A stretch of 64,000 nucleotides of DNA from Cheiracanthium punctorium. Its lineage: Eukaryota > Arthropoda > Arachnida > Araneae > Cheiracanthiidae. The translations under genes were made by a program, and so were the position numbers. Under the pieces are notes generated by a model, which had not been told where the DNA came from, searched no databases, and was given only the letters and a program-made list of their open reading frames with translations. Location: positions 806,001 to 870,000 of the forward strand of contig JAWZYV010013174.1 in the NCBI GenBank assembly GCA_038373885.1, read 5' to 3'. Positions 25,735 to 37,773 of this stretch are shown here, piece after piece (positions within the stretch are counted from its first letter, which is position 1; each line of letters opens with the position of its first letter).

Positions 25735-25973
25735 CAACCATCACGAGTTGGCGGCCGTGACGTATGAATCACGTGGTGCTTTGAAGGTTAATTTCCGTGC
25801 ATACATGGCGTTACATGGCGTTTAGCTAAAGAAAGGAGAAATTAGGAGGTTAATTACGATTACCTAGATGATTAATCCCAAGTTACTTCTTAATTTCTAC
25901 TTCCTTAAGCTTAAACGCGGAAATAACTCCCAAATATCATATGTCACAGACGCCAACTCGGGATGGTTGGACA
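25735..25973. repeat. inverted repeat pair, ~35-bp arms
   Basis: CAACCATCACGAGTTGGCGG (from 25735) continues to CGTGACGTATGA. Its reverse complement lies at 25938-25973 with a few mismatches. The arms are separated by about 165 bp. An outer exact 17-bp pair, GTGCATACATGGCGTTA (25797-25813, inverted at 26257-26273), overlaps it, so the whole may be a degraded MITE or two nested ones. A run of A (26010-26025) follows. Confidence 0.65.
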
Positions 25974-26338
25974 CCGAAGTACAGCTTCTCCTCAATGCAA
26001 CACACATAAAAAAAAAAAAAAAACTTTTTGAAAGAAAATTCTCCTCTATCAGGTAACATAGAGATTGTTTTCTTACATATATGACTTCAGCTTCTACTGT
26101 TAATTATCCCTGAAAAATCCCTCAAAAATCCATAAAGTGCAGAATGATTTTTTTAGTTCACTTCAAGCGCACTTCAAAATTCACTTCAAGCGCAAACTCG
26201 ATATTTATATTTTTATTTTTAGCAAATTTGGTAATCTATGTGTAATGATTCATCCTTAACGCCATGTATGCACAGAGAAACACTGATTCTAACTAGCAAA
26301 GATCTTAATCACAGGTATTTTTTTGTGCCTAATATATA

Positions 26339-26911
26339 CAGTCCCTGTCCAGATTAATGTGCCCCTACGCAATTTCTATCTTCAATCAATGTTTAAATAC
26401 TAATAAAAAATTGTTGGTAAATATTCACAAAAAAACGTACCACTTCCGTACTACAGCAATTTATTCATAGACGCTTTACTTTAAAAGAGGAAGGAGGAAA
26501 CAAATCTGGAGTAACGCCACTCTATTTTTCTGACACTTGATGGTAATGTATAAGAATTCTTTTGTAGCCCTGTACAAAAGTCATTAATCATACGCACACC
26601 AAAATTGTCACAGCATGCATGATGGTGACCTTAATATCCTTACACAATTTGCACTCAATCAAATGCAACTTTTAGACGCTAGATTTCAAGTATTTCCGCC
26701 CATAGGCCGTAATGTGTAAGAATCATTTTTGTAGAGTTTTGTGAAAAATCTATACGTCTAATACGCAGAAAAAACAATACCTGTTACGAAGGTAGTCTAT
26801 AATACATGTGCCAAATTTGAGCTCAATCGCATTCTCCATTTAGGAGCTATCGTGTTCTGAGTGTAAATATTAAAAATATGTTGGTGGTTACATTAATATG
26901 GCCAAGGACAG
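26339..26911. mobile_element. TA-flanked MITE (Tc1/mariner-type)
   Basis: The ends CAGTCCCTGTCCAGATTAAT (left) and the reverse complement of the right end, CTGTCCTTGGCCATATTAAT, agree at 16 of 20 positions. Both ends are bordered by TA (26337-26338 and 26912-26913). The 573-bp interior shows no transposase. This fits a non-autonomous Tc1/mariner derivative. Confidence 0.75.
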
Positions 26912-26913
26912 TA

Positions 26914-28210
26914 CTGACATGGATATATTTTTATGTCTTTAAATTTAGCTGATGTACATAATGCAGTAACAGATTAAATCTATATTGCAATTGACGATTA
27001 TATTTAATAAGATAAAATCATTACTAGTATGAAATCTCAGTTTAAAAGTTTTGTCTTTTGCATCCTAGTTTTTCCTTTATTGAAGCAACACATGCCCGAC
27101 TTGTCATTTAAGACATAAAAATAACAAATCTTTCGATGTCTCTCATGCAATAAATTAGTTTAAAACTGCACAACATGTTTAGTATTTTTTTAGATCAAGC
27201 TAATAGACTTTTACGTCAAATAATGACTAAATTAGCTTAACTCATTATCTTAAAAGAATTCGCATTAAAAACAGATGTACTCAACACATAGCAGAAAGAA
27301 AAAACACTGTCTATAATGTTTCACAGGAAAATCGAGAATTTTTTTTTTGAGATTTTTTTTTTATTTCATTTTATTTTATTTTATTTTGTAATGCATTGTT
27401 CGCCAAGAAACTCTCAAGTTACAGCGTTAATGGATATGGCGAAACTGGGGAAACACGATTAAGGGGGTTAGGAGAAATATTTTTTCCCCTTCTCTTTAGT
27501 TAAAAAAATAACAACAACGGCAACAAAAAAATACTGGAAATGACAATAAAGATAGCGTTTTATAAACAGAATGTTGAAATTTGAACAAACCCGGTTCGTG
27601 TTCAAAGGATAATTAATGATTCTTTTTAAAAGAAACGAATGACTCTTGATTAGAAGTTAAAAGTTTCCGTTTAAATATGCAAAGAAATTTTGAAGGTAAA
27701 AGAAGAGTACTTGTTAAAGGAGACAATTAAAATTAAATCGAGACTCACGGACATATTCTAAAGGGTTTACGTCCCTGTAATGAAACTTTTTGGGGGAAAT
27801 AATAAAGCTTTAAGGGAAAAACTTTTAAATGCTCAATAATTTGTGAAAAAAGCTCTTTTTACATCTATTTCATTTCGACTCACTTCGATATAATAATTCA
27901 AGAAAGATTTGCCTGTAAGTTGTTTTAGAACATATTTCTAATGGTTATATTAACATATAATCAAATTCTGTGGTACAGAGCATCGATTACTATATCTTTT
28001 AGTTAAAAATAAATCCTGGAGATGTCTCCTAGAGAGTATACTTAAGCTTTGCAATAATTATTTTCTTATAACTATTACATGAAAACGTAAAATGCTATGT
28101 GCATAATTATCGAATCAACATCCTTAGATTGTAAATAAATAACATTTGCTACATTTTTTAATTTTCGAATCTACTTTTATTTGTATTGTATCTTAATTAA
28201 ACTAAATAGT
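26914..28210. other. spacer with a low-repeat block at ~27330-27800
   Basis: No gene recognised. The block at 27330-27800 is free of repeat hallmarks and contains a (TTTTA)n-like run at about 27360-27388. It might be conserved non-coding DNA, but there is no positive evidence. Confidence 0.35.
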
Positions 28211-28214
28211 TACA

Positions 28215-28940
28215 CAGGCTGTCTCAAAAAGGTGGTAACACGATTTAATTCTTTATATATTACATATAAGTATGCACAAAAATTTTCAAAATAAGTCAGA
28301 AAAAGGGATTACGTCCAGAAAATATTCCTCTCGTTGCTTTTCAAATAGTTACACTTTTTAAATTTTCATACAACCCTCGAATAAAACAATTCCTCATTAG
28401 TAAAGTGTGCTCCATACACTAATAAGATGATGGACAAAATTTGAGAATTATATCCTAAAAAGTGTTACAGGTATGGAGATAAATAAATGCTGACTGAAAC
28501 CGCATTTCAACGGCTGTCGAGGGGTAAAAATCACATGGAATAATCGTGTTTCATGGGTCGTAATTAAATTCCGGAGAGAAAAAAAAGTGGGCCCAAGGAA
28601 TAAACGTTTATAGTCAAATCATATATAGCCCCACATCATCGTTGTTTAAAGATATCTCTGAGACGTTTTATGATAAAAGTCTGAAACTTTTCGCACTACC
28701 TCATTAATGTATGGGGCACATTTTACTAACTGGGATTTTTTTTTTTTTTTTACGGAGGTTGTATACAAATTTAAAAGGGGTATTTTTTTGTAAATTAACG
28801 AGAATTTTTTTTTTGAACGTAGCTTTTTCCCAACCTTATTTTGAACATTTTTTTTTCAATTTACACTTTATCGACTTATTTCGACTTATCTGTAATCGAT
28901 AAAGAATTAAAGCGTGTTATCAGCTTTTTGGGACACCCTG
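28215..28940. mobile_element. MITE with CAGGGTGTC-type ends
   Basis: Left end CAGGCTGTCTCAAAAAGGTG pairs with right end (reverse complement) CAGGGTGTCCCAAAAAGCTG. The similarity continues about 30 bp further (TAACACG..TTTAATTCTTTAT). TA follows the right end. The left TA lies two bases out. The 726-bp interior has no recognisable transposase. The ends resemble those at 392 and 38668. Confidence 0.75.
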
Positions 28941-29760
28941 TATAATTGTGTAATGATATTTTAGCCGTAACTTTTGTTCATGGAACTTTCGTCAAATCCT
29001 TCTTCGTGACGTTACTCCATAATTATGATTTTTTACTACGCTGAAGAGTTCAACATAAATCACTTACTGAACATAAATATAAATACGAATTTAATTAATC
29101 TTAAAGTAAGAAATAATTTACGGTTTTTTAAGGCGTATATTACTAATAATAAACAATAATAAACATTAAATATACCACAAGCATGAAAATGCATGAGTCT
29201 AGTTTAATTAAGTGTATGTATAAAACCTATAAGCTACTGAAGCAAAATACAGGACTTCTTTTTCTCTTTCTCCTTACTCAACAATAAAAATGCAGGAAGA
29301 ATACGTTGTAAAAAAAAAAAAAAAAAAAAGTTGCAACTACAAATTTGTATGTCTACTTATTTTAAGCAAGGTAGGTAATATAATGAGTCTTGGAAGGCCA
29401 TCTTTCGTTGAATCTGGAACATCGGTGTTTCATCTCGAAAGTAACTATTGAGATGTAAGACGAATAAAGTATGAAAACCAAACATTACATATGTTTGAAA
29501 ACTTAATATTTTACCAATTTTCACAGTAAAACAAGGATATTGTAAAATATGTGATTTTTATCTCAAATTAAAAAAAAAAATACTCACTGCGTAAAAATGC
29601 TGCTTCATGCGGGAATGAATATTGATGCTAGTTTCTAATAATGTGTATGTAGTGTGAAATTTTAGGAGAAAAGGTGTATGTATTGTAAGTATGTCATGAA
29701 TGTGCTCGTGCGCACTTCATGAATGGTTTATGAAGTGTTTTTCTGATTTTTTTTCAAATC
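28941..29760. other. AT-rich spacer
   Basis: No gene recognised. There is an A-run at about 29310-29329. Confidence 0.45.
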
Positions 29761-29762
29761 TT

Positions 29763-29890
29763 CCTTATATTAATATTATATAAATATTATATTAATTTTT
29801 ACTTATATTAATATTATATAAATATATAATTTTAAATTTATATTAATATTGTATAAATATTATATTAATTTTAAATTTATATAAATTTTA
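29763..29890. repeat. AT-only minisatellite
   Basis: Repeated TATATTAATATTATATAAAT motifs with small variations, almost devoid of G and C. This is a low-complexity tandem array. Confidence 0.7.
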
Positions 29891-30790
29891 TTTAAAAATG
29901 ATGATTCAAAATTCTTAGCCAGTATCCTGTTCGGGCTTGGCTAATATATCCGAGAAGTTAGTACATTTCTATTGTCAGACTTATTTATGTCGACGCTCCC
30001 CATATGAATACTATAGTATGTATTCTATCCGGGCTTAAAATTTTCGTAATTATAAATGGTAAAAGAAAATGTAAAAAAATTATATTTTTTGTGGATTGGC
30101 AACTATTTAGTTCTTAATGGTGAAGGAAACTTTGTAACTCTCAGTATAGTTTTATTATGCTCCGTTTACAAAACGATTTCATTTAATTTTAAGTAAAAAC
30201 GAAGAAAATTGCTTCAAAGTAGTTATAGAATGTACTTGAATAGAAACAAATAATTTTCTATTAATTTATTACTGCCAAACAGAGTTGTTTAAAATATTTT
30301 CTTATTTCAGAGGCTCAAAAAAGGACATTTAACTGAGAAAAGCATTAAGTGAATGTAGTAGTCATTAAAAGTAGCCGAATATTATATTCACTTGCATATA
30401 ATTAAATTACTTTAATGAATTATATACCACTAATTTCCTTGAGTCCCTACAATTAAGCTTTGTAAAAATTTTCCTATCAATTTCATACCAATCATCTGAC
30501 TTACGGCTGCTTCGCCCCCCCCACACACACGCACCTTTTACTTTTTCTTTTTCGTTCTGATCAGACGTATTTTTTCACATACTTTCACAGAAATTTTGTT
30601 ATCCTCGATATGGTGTGAATTTGACATTTAAAACTAACTCTTACTATAAACTATTAACTCTTACTATTAACTCTTACTTAAAACTAACTATTTATTTAAA
30701 CAAACGTCTAGTGGTTGAGAAAGATCTGTATGACCAGGTATCACCGCTGCTGTTCGTGGTTCTCTGTCTTTTTGTTTACTTTTCAAAGTT
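29891..30790. other. AT-rich spacer
   Basis: No gene recognised. A short run of TTAACTCTTACT-type direct repeats lies at about 30636-30680. Confidence 0.4.
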
Positions 30791-31312
30791 GAGACCGGAG
30801 GGCTGCGACAAACAAAAGCAACTTATCGTTATTTATTTTTGGTATAATTATCATGGTAGCACAACAATATTTTCTGAATGAGTATTAACGTTCAAAAACA
30901 TTACTTAACGTCTTCTGCAACCGTTCAGAGAACTTGTGCTGCCTGGAAACAAGCTCTTGTAGCTCACAAAGAATCGAATTTTATAAAAAGAATAATTGTC
31001 CTCAAATTATACGTTGCATCTTTAAAGTTTTTGATGATTTTTCCAAAATTGAGACCGGAGGGCTGCGACAAACAAAAGCAACTTATCATTATTTATTTCT
31101 GGTACAATTATCATGGTAGTACAACAATGCTCTTTGAATGTGTATTAACGTTCAAGAACATTATTTAACGTTTTCTACAACTGTTCAGAGAACTTGTGCT
31201 GCCTGGAAACAAGCTCTTGTAGCTCCCAAAGAATCGAATTTTATAAAAAGAATTCCTTTTCATCAAATTATACGTTGCATCTTTAAAGTTTTTGATGCTT
31301 TTTTTCAAAATT
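30791..31312. repeat. 260-bp tandem duplication
   Basis: GAGACCGGAGGGCTGCGACA starts at 30791 and again at 31051. The two ~260-bp units stay alignable throughout, including GAACTTGTGCTGCCTGGAAA and CAAGCTCTTGTAGCTC, and differ at scattered bases. Overlapping short open frames run through both units but have no recognisable domain. It may be part of a longer satellite or an old local duplication. Confidence 0.9.
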
Positions 31313-32479
31313 GATTTACATATTATTTTTAAGAGTTTTTGTAAACAATTATGATGCGATAAGAATTATAAAGGTTATATTTTAATTTTGTTACTCTGAA
31401 TCTTTTAAGCGTGATTAAATTACATATAATATTCATGGTTAACTTTTCTCATTCTGGTTAACTTTTAGAGTTTTCTATAAATAAGTAAGAAATTTCTGAA
31501 CAGAAAAAAAAAATTCTGAAGGTAATCTCTAGTTTTTTTTTTCTCTCTGTCTCTCCTTTTCTTTAATAGCTTAGTGAGACAGTCATCTATGAAGTATCAT
31601 AATTAACTTATAAGTTTTATCGAAAATAGACAAAGAAAATTATTTTGACACAAAAAATAACTGATTTGGCAATTATAATGTAAACAGCTGTATGTTTAAA
31701 TAAGTATAACTTGTAAATATTGCATCGAAAAAAAAAATGCATTGAATGTAACGTAAAAGAATACTAATCGCATTTTTTGATAACTAAATTTTATATTGCA
31801 TGATTTTAAAAATAATGCTTTTTAAAATACTTCTTCAAACACAAAGTACTTATTTTTCCATAAAAATGGCTGCATTCTGTTACACTGTTGCTGAAATTGT
31901 AAAAATGAAATATAATATAAAAATCAGAAAAATATGAAATTTAGCAAATTTTCAAGATTTTAGCTTGTAAAACAGTGTTTTCGAAAAGTAAATGTTAAAG
32001 ATTTTCCAACTAAATGATTATAAACAAATTTTTAGGAACTTCAATAATTTCAAACAGTTTCTTTTTTTCTATTTCAAAACTTAAGAAAGTATGAACTTTT
32101 CATAAATCGGAAGTTTCAGAAACTTAGTTCTAAAAATCTACGGTCCACTCATTACGTTTTTCTTTCTTAAGGCGATATTCCTTAGTAATATAAAAATAAA
32201 AATAAACTGCGAAAGTATACAATTTTCTGCCTTTTTCATAAAAATAGCGCGCTAAAAATACTTTTAAAATAAAGATCTTTCATTTTCTGCAATACTATGC
32301 AGCAAATTGTTGCTACGGTAAACATAACGGAACAGGAAAAAAGTTTATTGTGTAACCAAGTTTCCAGTTCTTCAATTCAAGAATCTGACAAAAATACCTA
32401 AATATTAATAAGATCATTCTTAATGAAAAAACTTATGGTAAATAGTTAAAACAATTAAGAAATTTGTAAATAACACACA
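31313..32479. other. AT-rich spacer
   Basis: No gene or mobile element recognised. Confidence 0.45.
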
Positions 32480-33312
32480 TACGTATAAAATGAAACTGTA
32501 CGGAACATTTCGGTTGTACAAATGACCCATCTTTCTTCAGTAGTGAAAAGTTCGTCCTTATACACAAGCAAAAAGTAAAAAAACAGAGAAAACAAAATTT
32601 GAAAAAGGTGGGTAGCAGAAATCAGCAAAAACATTATTGTAAGTTAAGAAAGCAATATAAAGTAAGAATGTAAAATAGTAAAATGAACCCCCCCCCCACA
32701 CACACACACAAACAAAAAAATATCCGGAACCATAACAATAATTCATTTAAAAAGTAAAATGTATGAAAAATAGAAAAAAGTAAAAAAACAAGCATAACAT
32801 TTTCTTTCAACTATGAAATAGGTGTAAAACATTACTCCCCTTTTTCTTTTTTCAATGTTTTTAATGCTTTTTACTATTTTGTTTTATTTATTTTTTAATT
32901 TACTCAATTTTAATTTTTTATTTCTCTAATTTTGTCTATTTTGTTATTTTTTAAAAATTATTATTTCTTAGGTTGATACAGTATATTTGCTACCCTATGC
33001 TCTACCCCTCCTCCGCCACTTTCAAATTTTAGTTTCTTTGGTTTTCTTACTTTCCACTTGCCTCCGAATGGCATCTTTTTTTCTCATTTTTTATTTACTT
33101 TCCTGTTATCTTACTTTTTGCTTGTTTATAAGCATGCATCCCTCCCTCCTTTTATTTTGTTAATCCTCCTCCTTCCATTTTTTTTTTTTCGTTCTCATTT
33201 TCTACTTGTGTGGAAGGAGGCAGTTTTCACTGCTGAAGAAGGGTGGAAACTATGAACTAGCCGAAACGACCCGTACTATTTTATTTCCGCATTCATGTAT
33301 GTTATTTACGTA
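32480..33312. mobile_element. inverted pair of Penelope-like 3' termini
   Basis: On the plus strand, CACTGCTGAAGAAGGGTGGA (from about 33228) leads to CTAGCCGAAACGACCCGTAC and, later, GTTATTTACGTATGC. The reverse complement of 32470-32550 gives CACTACTGAAGAAAGATGGG, then CAACCGAAATGTTCCGTACA and ATACGTATGTGTGTTATTTA. A further match, TTACTTTTTGCTTGT.TATAAG, lies inward of each. CTGAAGAA...CCGAAA segments are typical near Penelope-like element ends, where they resemble a decayed hammerhead core, and head-to-head or tail-to-tail copies are a known habit of that class. No reverse transcriptase remains here. Includes C9 and (AC)n at 32688-32710. Confidence 0.6.
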
Positions 33313-33959
33313 TGCTATTGTCTTCGTCAAAGCACCTAAACATTTTTTCAGCGTTCACAATTGTGATTGTTACACAAATCTCTAAGTTGTTGTTAGTTGA
33401 ACACTGGAGAGTGAAAACAAGATTGATAACTGAATATATATATATATATATATATACGATATATAACATATATAGTAATATATAGTATATATATAACATA
33501 TATAGTAAAAAGGCATAACTTACAAATAAATGTAGTATCCACATAGCAGATACAAAATTCTAAATATCCATGGAATGATGGATGTTTTGATGTAGGGAAA
33601 TATTCATAAATAAACAACATATACATAAAGAGGAAAATATATGAAACCAATAAAAGGAATAACGATTATGTGGACAAATTCGAAAGGGAAGTACGGAATG
33701 GAATGTGTGGGGTAGTAAGCATCGAATATATATTTATATATATGTATATATGTATTCGAAAAATATTTCAGAATCAGTACCACAAAGAGAACCGGTAGTG
33801 CTCTAGTTCTAGCACAAATTAAGAACGCAAACATCCGACGAATAGCTAATAATAACGAATAGTTTACTACGAAGGCGCTCAGCATCTAGCAGCTATGCAC
33901 TTGGAATTATCGACTAACGGAGATTCCTTTCCTTTTATAGCTTGAATGGATAATTAACT
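33313..33959. other. spacer with (TA)n runs
   Basis: Simple TA-rich stretches at about 33433-33500 and 33725-33755. No gene recognised. Confidence 0.5.
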
Positions 33960-34160
33960 GAATATGGTAGATGGCTGAAGTGCGAAAGCACCAAATTCGG
34001 GCCTATCGCGCGGTTGCTGATCTGACAGTCTGGAGTTCTGTGGCGGTTTTCTTCAGATGTAACGTGAACAGGCGTTAGACACCTTAAAAAGCTCTCCTTG
34101 CAAAGCAAACCCCCTAGGCCGATACCTCTCGTGCAGTCTTGCCACAACACACGATTTATA
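33960..34160 (+). mobile_element. tRNA-derived SINE, same family as 46.4 kb
   Basis: Contains GATCTGACAGTCTGGAGTTC, then GGTTTTCTTCAGATGTAACG, AACAGGCGTTAGACACCTT, a CCCCTAGGCCG block and a CACAACACACGA tail. The copy at 46.4 kb has the matching TTTTCCAGATGTAACGTGAA and the same order. The head near 33965 (TGGTAGATGGCTGAAG) is degenerate. Confidence 0.75.
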
Positions 34161-34162
34161 TC

Positions 34163-35279
34163 TACTAGATGCGTACCCGTTCTTCGTACGGAAGTAATCA
34201 AATGTTTTTCTTATCCATATAGGTGAAATTAATTCCCACTTTACGAAATTTCAAACTGTGAGAAGTTGCTTGATTCGTGACATAAACTTTCCTTTGCAGA
34301 TACTTACTTGAGATGTTAGTGCAATGCAAAATGATAACGCAAAAACTATGTCAGCGTAATTTGAGATCAAACAGAACGTAAACAGCGTTTTGCAAACAAA
34401 TCTATTCGCTTCGTAAGTGCTTCTGAAAGATATTTTCGTCTTTTTGGCTTAAGTTCTAAAAAAAAAGCCACATGGCGTGGGCCACTGCTTTATTTTGTCT
34501 TCCAATTCCTAAAGCGTGAACGATGTGTATTCTCAATCATTCTGCAAAACACCTTGGCAAAATTTTACTATATAAACAGTTTTAAAATATTGTTGATATC
34601 ACAGACAGAGAAAAATCTACATAAAGCATTCATTGTTTCGTGAATATGTTGGCTGTCGTAAAAGAAACCCTTAGTGAAGTAATTTTTCCGTAAAGCGCGT
34701 TATCCTCACTAAGTTTTTGATGCAAGTTAAAATTAGATGCATCAGAATGATACCGAATTCACTTACGATAAGAATTTAATACAAAAAACGTATTTCATAT
34801 TTATCATAATTGTACCATAGTAATAAAATCCATTACCAAAGACATATTCAGGGAAGCAGGTTTCCGGTCTTTCTCCCCCCCTACCAAAATTTCAATTTTT
34901 GTTAACAAAATAGTCTTTTTGTAAAAAAAATTTGCCTTTTCCAACGTTTGAAACCCTAAGTTTTTTTTTCTGAGTATGGCCCTGTCCATTACTGCCATTT
35001 AAGCTACCAAATCATACAATGAAGTAAATGAAAGCTAAGCTAATTTTTAGCGTTCTTAATTTAGGAAAAGGAAAATACATATTATGTAAAAAATAAACAT
35101 TATTCTATAATTTTTAAAATTATTAGATTCTTAATACTATTGCAGCTATTTCGCAGTTTTTCCTTCGTATGTCTGGCAACAGGCTATTCAATTTACCCGA
35201 AGCTGAACATGTGCACTATGCTCTTGCCCAATGAAAATGCACTATGCTCTTACCCACTGCGAACTTTTGTAGATCATTT
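34163..35279. repeat. retroposon-like head and AT-rich sequence
   Basis: ACTAGATGCGTACCCGTTCT followed by TCGTACGGAAGTA at 34164 resembles the repeat heads at 38187 and 4487. The remaining sequence is AT-rich and unassigned. No coding trace. Confidence 0.4.
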
Positions 35280-35350
35280 AGGACCAAGGACAAAGGACAT
35301 TATCCTGATTAAAGGACCAAGGACAAAGGACATTATCCTGATTAAAGGAC
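35279..35350. repeat. 33-bp tandem duplication
   Basis: GGACCAAGGACAAAGGACAT and on through TATCCTGATTAAA occurs twice in tandem, with a third partial copy (AAAGGACAAG). Short internal GGACAA/GGACCA sub-repeats suggest slippage. Confidence 0.85.
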
Positions 35351-35814
35351 AAGTATCCTACATGATAATTGTCCTTTAATTTTAATTCATGCTTTGTTTT
35401 ACAACAAAATTATTCAATTCTGCGGTTACTAAGATATGACGAGGGAGGAGTGCAACTTCTTCAAAAACTTCACGATTCAGATAGCCATTAAATTCAAAAT
35501 GTTGTTTTAAAAGATGAAAAATGTCTTCTAATTAATACTTCTTTGTCGTTTAACTTGAATGAATTTGAGTGCAATTTATTATTTGAAAAAATAAAAATAA
35601 AAAAGAATCTGACAAATAGATTTCAGGATGCGAGAGTGAAAAACCGAAAATGATACGTAATCTTAAATTTTAACAAATGGTTATACTCTTCAGTTAATCG
35701 GAAATAAGAGAATCTGCGGTGTTATTTCGTGTGTAGCGTATCTTTTGCTTGGGATAGTCTGTTATTTTGCTTGAATTTCGAAAGCGGTTTTAAACTTGTT
35801 GCATCAAAATGACC
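35351..35814. other. AT-rich spacer
   Basis: No gene recognised. Confidence 0.4.
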
Positions 35815-35816
35815 TA

Positions 35817-36401
35817 TCAGGTTGTAACGAAAGTTTTCCGCCAGATTTGCTTGAGTCAGCTCACGCGGTACCCAGCTATTGACCTTATATGCCAAGTTTA
35901 TGCGATGCTTAGGGCGACTAATGGACATGGCACTAAAGTCTAACTCTTTTAGCAAACTCTCGAGTGGATGAATATTTTATCTTCTTCCACAGATCTTCGT
36001 AGGCGGGTCTCATCAGCATCATTAGGCCGGCCAAAGCGCTCTGCTTCTTTAATGTCCTAGTCCTCTTTTTTGAACTTTCGGTACCAAATCTTCACAGTGT
36101 CATATGATACAACACTAGTACCTTAAGCTGTACACATCATTCGGTGTCATTCTGTAGCTGACTTTTTGCAACAGAACTGAGAGTAAATGATGGTTCAATC
36201 TCGTAGCGTGATAGTTCCATTTCAGACACCTTATACTTAATCATAACGATATTTTTTTACAGATTTCACAACACAGTGCTGTAAAACAAGTATTTCTTTC
36301 AAATAACAAAAATCGTTTCGCAAAATATTGGCAAAGACACCAACGCGAACTGCTTGTGCAGGCAATACTTGCAGTGGCGGAAAACTTTCGTAACAACCTA
36401 A
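35817..36401 (-). mobile_element. mariner deletion derivative keeping only N-terminal transposase
   Basis: The right end (reverse complement) TTAGGTTGTTACGAAAGTTT continues TTCCGCCA. The left end TCAGGTTGTAACGAAAGTTT continues TTCCGCCA. Both are bordered by TA (35815-35816, 36402-36403). On the minus strand from about 36240 to 35820 there are remnants of a mariner transposase N-terminus: SYDTVKIWYRKFKKED (about 36107-36060), the linker FGRPNDADETRLRRSVEED, and SWVPRELTQANLAENF running into the left repeat. In-frame stops and frame shifts are present, and the whole catalytic domain is deleted. At 585 bp it is about half the length of a full mariner. It could not move itself but keeps both repeats. 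Confidence 0.85.
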
Positions 36402-36403
36402 TA

Positions 36404-37641
36404 AATCTGTCTCAATTACGAAAACTCGAGGAATTGTTTGAATGCAGGTTTATTATTTTTTTTCAACGCGCAATTTTATTCATTGATATTATTTCCAAGG
36501 CAATCAAAACTAAAGATATGATACGTACATACATACATATCCAGCCAGCTACAAACCTTGTTTACTCTCGGATTTTATTATATTAGATAGATATTGTAAA
36601 GAATTCGGTCGCTGACGACACAGTGAGTTCAGGTTAAACGTTACGTTTAAATTGATTTAAAAACAATTTTGAAAAGTTTATCTTTTTCACAATGTTACTC
36701 GAATATTATTTAACGAAAGGATTCGTCCAATATTAAAAACTACTGTGGTAACGATATCACAATTTTCAGAAATCAATAAATATTTACAACACACACATGC
36801 GTGGACATTCAAGGACATTTTTGAATTTACTATACTGATTAAGCTTCAAAGATTGATCGTAATATGTTTTAATAACATTGATTTAAAAATAAATTTTAAA
36901 AAATGTACTTAATTTAATGTGTTGGTGGAGAAAACAGACTTTAATTTCCTCAATTTAAAAATAACAGCTGTATTCAAAATATATTTATTAAAATCAAGTA
37001 AGATAGATCTAAAACATAAGAAATGGTACTTTTATAATATTAAAGGATGCATTCATATTTACCATCATGTCCATCTTCATTGCATATGTTTATAGAACTT
37101 GTTATATTTGACGAGAATGACACCTTCTCGTCTGATTTATAAAAAAAAATATTGCCTTGTTTCATAAACGGGGGGGGGGGGGTTCTATAGTCAAAGGATC
37201 CTTTAAAATCAAACTAAACTTTTTTTCGTCTAGACACGCATGTGCAACCAATAAGAAAGTCTACGAATACAGGCTTAATGGCACCGATCGTTTGCATGAA
37301 AAGGGGAGGGGATGATAAATATTCTGCTAATAAATATCTTAGTAGAAATCACGAGCTCTTTCACTATGAAAATAGTTTTTTTCATAACGGAATTTTCAAA
37401 ATCTATGTTCAATCTTTAACGCTTTATATCTCAACAGCTGAATTTTAAAAAAAAAATCACTACGATGTGCAGAAGCAGAATATGAACATACTGAAAGGTT
37501 TTATATTCTAGTTTTGCAATTCATATGAAAATGTTTTGTTGTGGAGTTCAAAAACTGTTATTTTTATTTTTGTATTGCTTGAAAATATATCTGTAGTTAA
37601 CCAAAGTATTGCTGAAATGTTTGTGAACAGTTTACACTGAA
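36404..37641. other. spacer with repeat tail and G-run
   Basis: A retroposon-like end (ACATACATACATATCCAGCC, then TTTTATTATATTAGATAGAT) lies at about 36525-36590. A G12 run lies near 37170. Nothing else was recognised. Confidence 0.4.
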
Positions 37642-37773
37642 TAGGGATGGAAAATAGGCGTCTCGCGTCTCGAAAAACAGCCTAAAAGCATTATCTCGTC
37701 TCGCAAAATCCCTATATCGTTATGCTAAAAATGCCTGTCTTGTCTCGAAAAAAATCGTCTCTCCTCCATCCTA
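37642..37773. mobile_element. small MITE rich in GTCTC/GAGAC
   Basis: Ends TAGGGATGGA and TCCATCCTA are near-perfect inverted repeats. The interior is full of CGTCTCG and TCTCG motifs. Related GAGACGAG-rich segments are at 45779-45944 and 62150-62340. TAGGGATG-type ends suggest a hAT-like element, but no clean 8-bp duplication was seen. Confidence 0.55.

Noticed and set aside
30615..31168. Pair of similar open frames in the 260-bp duplication as a small gene family
   Set aside because: The frames repeat only because the DNA is duplicated. They are short, hydrophobic, differ in reading frame, and have no recognisable domain.
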